DNA of 64,000 nucleotides from assembly GCF_947499215.1 (NCBI RefSeq), contig NZ_CANMNI010000001.1, forward strand, positions 806,001 through 870,000. Direction: 5' to 3'. Positions 62,664 through 64,000 of this stretch are shown piece by piece. Each line of letters opens with the position of its first letter. The stretch's first letter is position 1. The DNA comes from an uncultured Pontibacter sp. GTDB lineage: Bacteria; Bacteroidota; Bacteroidia; Cytophagales; Hymenobacteraceae. The notes beneath the pieces were generated by a model. The model searched no databases and was not told where the DNA came from. It worked only from the letters and a program-made list of their open reading frames with translations. The position numbers and the translations under genes were made by a program.

Positions 62664-63725
62664 TTAATTCCGCATACGCTCTAATTTCTGAGAGTTCAGA
62701 ATGGTAATCTTGCTTCCACGCGTATCGATCAGGTTCTCGTCTTTGAAATCAGCCAAGGTACGAATTACCGTTTCTTTGGAGGCTCCTACAATGCTGGCCA
62801 AATCCTCGCGGGTAATGGAAACCTCTGACTTGTAGTTCGGGTCTTCTTTGTATTGCTTCTCCACAAACAGCAGGGCCTCGGCCACACGCTTGCGCACAGA
62901 ATTATAAGCCAGTTTCAAAAGGCGCTCCTCACGGTCAGCCAAATTATCGGATAAGATTTTGATGAACTTGCCCGCCACGTCGCGGTTCTGATACAGCAGA
63001 GTATAGAAGTCCTCGCGGGGAATGATGTATACCTCTGAGTCCTCTAGCGCCATTGCAGACTCACGATAGGATTTCTCTTCCAGCAAATCGAGATAGCCGA
63101 TAAAATCTCCGTCTTTGTATAGACAGGTGATGTACTCACGGCCTTCTTCGTTCGACTTATAAGTTTTGATTTTTCCTTTGTTCAGGAAGTACAGGTTGCT
63201 CGGGTAGTTGCCCTCTGAGAACAGATGCTGCTTTTTGCGGAACACTGTCACACGGCGGTTTTCGGAGATGAGTTTGTTCAGTTCCTCATAGCCTTTCGCC
63301 TCCTGTATAAAGTTGTCGATGCCCTGCACGTTGCGCTGGAACTCCGCCTTCATGATCTCATTTTTCTTCAGGCGCATCTCCACCACGTCAAGCAACTCCA
63401 CGTCGTCAAAAGGCTTTGTCAGGTAGTCATCCGCCCCTAGATTCATCCCTCTTCGGAAATCGTCTTTCTCCGACTTGGCAGTCAGGAAGATGAAGGGAAT
63501 GCTCGCCGTATCCGGATTTTTGCTCAGCATGTGCAGTACGCCGTACCCGTCGAGCTGCGGCATCATGATATCGCAAATGATTAGGTCGGGGTGCTCTTTT
63601 TTAGCGATGTCTACACCCAGCTTACCATTGGCAGCTTCAATCACATTGTAATTGGCCAGCGTGAGTATCTCGGCGGTGTTTTCGCGAATCTCTTGGTTGT
63701 CCTCAATAAGCAATATCTTTTTCAT
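62664..63725 (-). CDS. Response regulator: REC domain fused to Crp/Fnr-type regulator
   Basis: 353 residues. The receiver domain covers about 1-120, with phospho-acceptor Asp52 (LIICDIMMPQLDG) and Lys104 (DDYLTKPF). A cNMP-binding beta-roll follows (about 150-255; SEGNYPSNLYFLNKGKIKTY, DGDFIGYLDLLEEKSYR), then a Crp-type winged helix-turn-helix (about 275-340; VSITREDLASIVGASKETVIRTLADFK). It overlaps the kinase stop by ATGA, so the pair is translationally coupled. It is probably a transcription factor responding to a phosphorylation signal and possibly a ligand. The nucleotide specificity is uncertain. Confidence 0.9.
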   Translation of the reverse strand: MKKILLIEDNQEIRENTAEILTLANYNVIEAANGKLGVDIAKKEHPDLIICDIMMPQLDGYGVLHMLSKNPDTASIPFIFLTAKSEKDDFRRGMNLGADDYLTKPFDDVELLDVVEMRLKKNEIMKAEFQRNVQGIDNFIQEAKGYEELNKLISENRRVTVFRKKQHLFSEGNYPSNLYFLNKGKIKTYKSNEEGREYITCLYKDGDFIGYLDLLEEKSYRESAMALEDSEVYIIPREDFYTLLYQNRDVAGKFIKILSDNLADREERLLKLAYNSVRKRVAEALLFVEKQYKEDPNYKSEVSITREDLASIVGASKETVIRTLADFKDENLIDTRGSKITILNSQKLERMRN

Positions 63726-64000
63726 ATCTGTGCGGTATATGGCAAAGTGATGGTGAATGTGGTGCCGCGACCCAGTTCGCTTTCGTAGCGAAGTTCGCCT
63801 CCCATAATTTCTACATATTTTTTTACAATGTTGAGCCCCAGTCCCGTTCCCTGTATGTTGGTCACGTTCTGGGCTCTGAAAAACGGTGTAAACAGGTGTG
63901 TCTTGTCCTCATCCGGTATACCTATGCCTTCGTCGCGCACCACCATGGTGATGGTATCGGCTTTGATGGCAGTCGTAAACCATATTGTGCTGTTCTCACC
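63722..64000 (-). CDS. Sensor histidine kinase, partial (C-terminal ATPase end)
   Basis: Only the last about 92 residues are in the window. The track lists the piece from an internal Met, but the frame continues open to the window edge (GENSTIWFTTAIKADTIT before it). VVRDEGIGIP and the lid GTGLGLNIVKKYVEIMGGELRYES are the G1/G2 boxes of a HATPase_c domain. RAQNVTNIQGTGLGL suggests a hybrid or PAS-type kinase of the phytochrome-like class. It is the cognate kinase of the REC-Crp regulator, sharing a four-base overlap. Confidence 0.9.
   Translation of the reverse strand, partial: GENSTIWFTTAIKADTITMVVRDEGIGIPDEDKTHLFTPFFRAQNVTNIQGTGLGLNIVKKYVEIMGGELRYESELGRGTTFTITLPYTAQI

Noticed and set aside
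1-64000. tRNA, rRNA, transposase and CRISPR search by eye
   Set aside because: No T-loop-like GGTTCGAATCC patterns, ribosomal segments, DDE/serine transposase motifs or regular short repeat arrays were seen. A tool such as tRNAscan or Infernal could still find something I missed.

Overview
The window looks like a chromosomal segment of a Bacteroidota member, most likely order Cytophagales and probably the Hymenobacteraceae/Pontibacter neighbourhood. The reasons are a SusC/SusD pair, two proteins with type IX secretion (T9SS) C-terminal sorting domains, a DUF5687 ABC permease, CarboxypepD_reg-like proteins and the near absence of Shine-Dalgarno sequences. The genus is an inference. I saw no rRNA, tRNA, CRISPR array or intact insertion sequence.

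Layout. (1) 1-2.7 kb: a cut lipoprotein of SnoaL type, a glycine-zipper protein and a lipoprotein D-aminoacylase-like amidohydrolase. (2) 2.9-19.4 kb: an AT-rich Wzx/Wzy-type exopolysaccharide cluster. It holds the Wza-like export lipoprotein, Wzc-like tyrosine kinase, UDP-glucuronate-epimerase-like enzyme, flippase, four glycosyltransferase-like proteins (one DUF354), two P-loop kinase-like proteins, a polymerase candidate, and the initiating glycosylphosphotransferase on the opposite strand. (3) 19.4-41 kb: an accessory, mosaic continuation. It has two convergent FemAB/GNAT-like proteins sharing a very GC-rich 3' cassette, a DegT-like aminotransferase, a polysaccharide deacetylase, a broken MBOAT acyltransferase, asparagine synthase, a glycosyltransferase, two PF14099-type polysaccharide lyases, two T9SS beta-propeller-like proteins and a methyltransferase. 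Several near-identical GC-rich blocks are duplicated here inside an AT-rich background. (4) 40.9-50.8 kb: a membrane pseudokinase, a DUF5687/ABC pair, an amidohydrolase, an MBL-fold hydrolase, DUF1622, and a large protein joining a type I periplasmic-binding domain to a pentameric ligand-gated ion channel, followed by a coiled-coil membrane protein. (5) 51-64 kb: an orphan SusC/SusD pair, a class-A-beta-lactamase-like lipoprotein, small enzymes, two CarboxypepD_reg proteins, glutamyl-tRNA reductase (hemA), and a two-component pair whose regulator is a REC-Crp fusion.

How the genes work together. Regions 2 and 3 can be read as one surface-glycan locus: synthesis and export (Wza/Wzc/Wzx/Wzy/GTs/initiating transferase), modification (deacetylase, aminotransferase, GNATs, methyltransferase) and secreted glycan-active or glycan-binding proteins (lyases, T9SS propellers).

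The most interesting items are the receptor-channel fusion at 47681-49798, the GC-rich cassettes copied between paralogues, and a highly iterated GGTATA/TATACC word. That word is roughly six-fold over chance in the right third of the window and not visibly enriched in the exopolysaccharide cluster.
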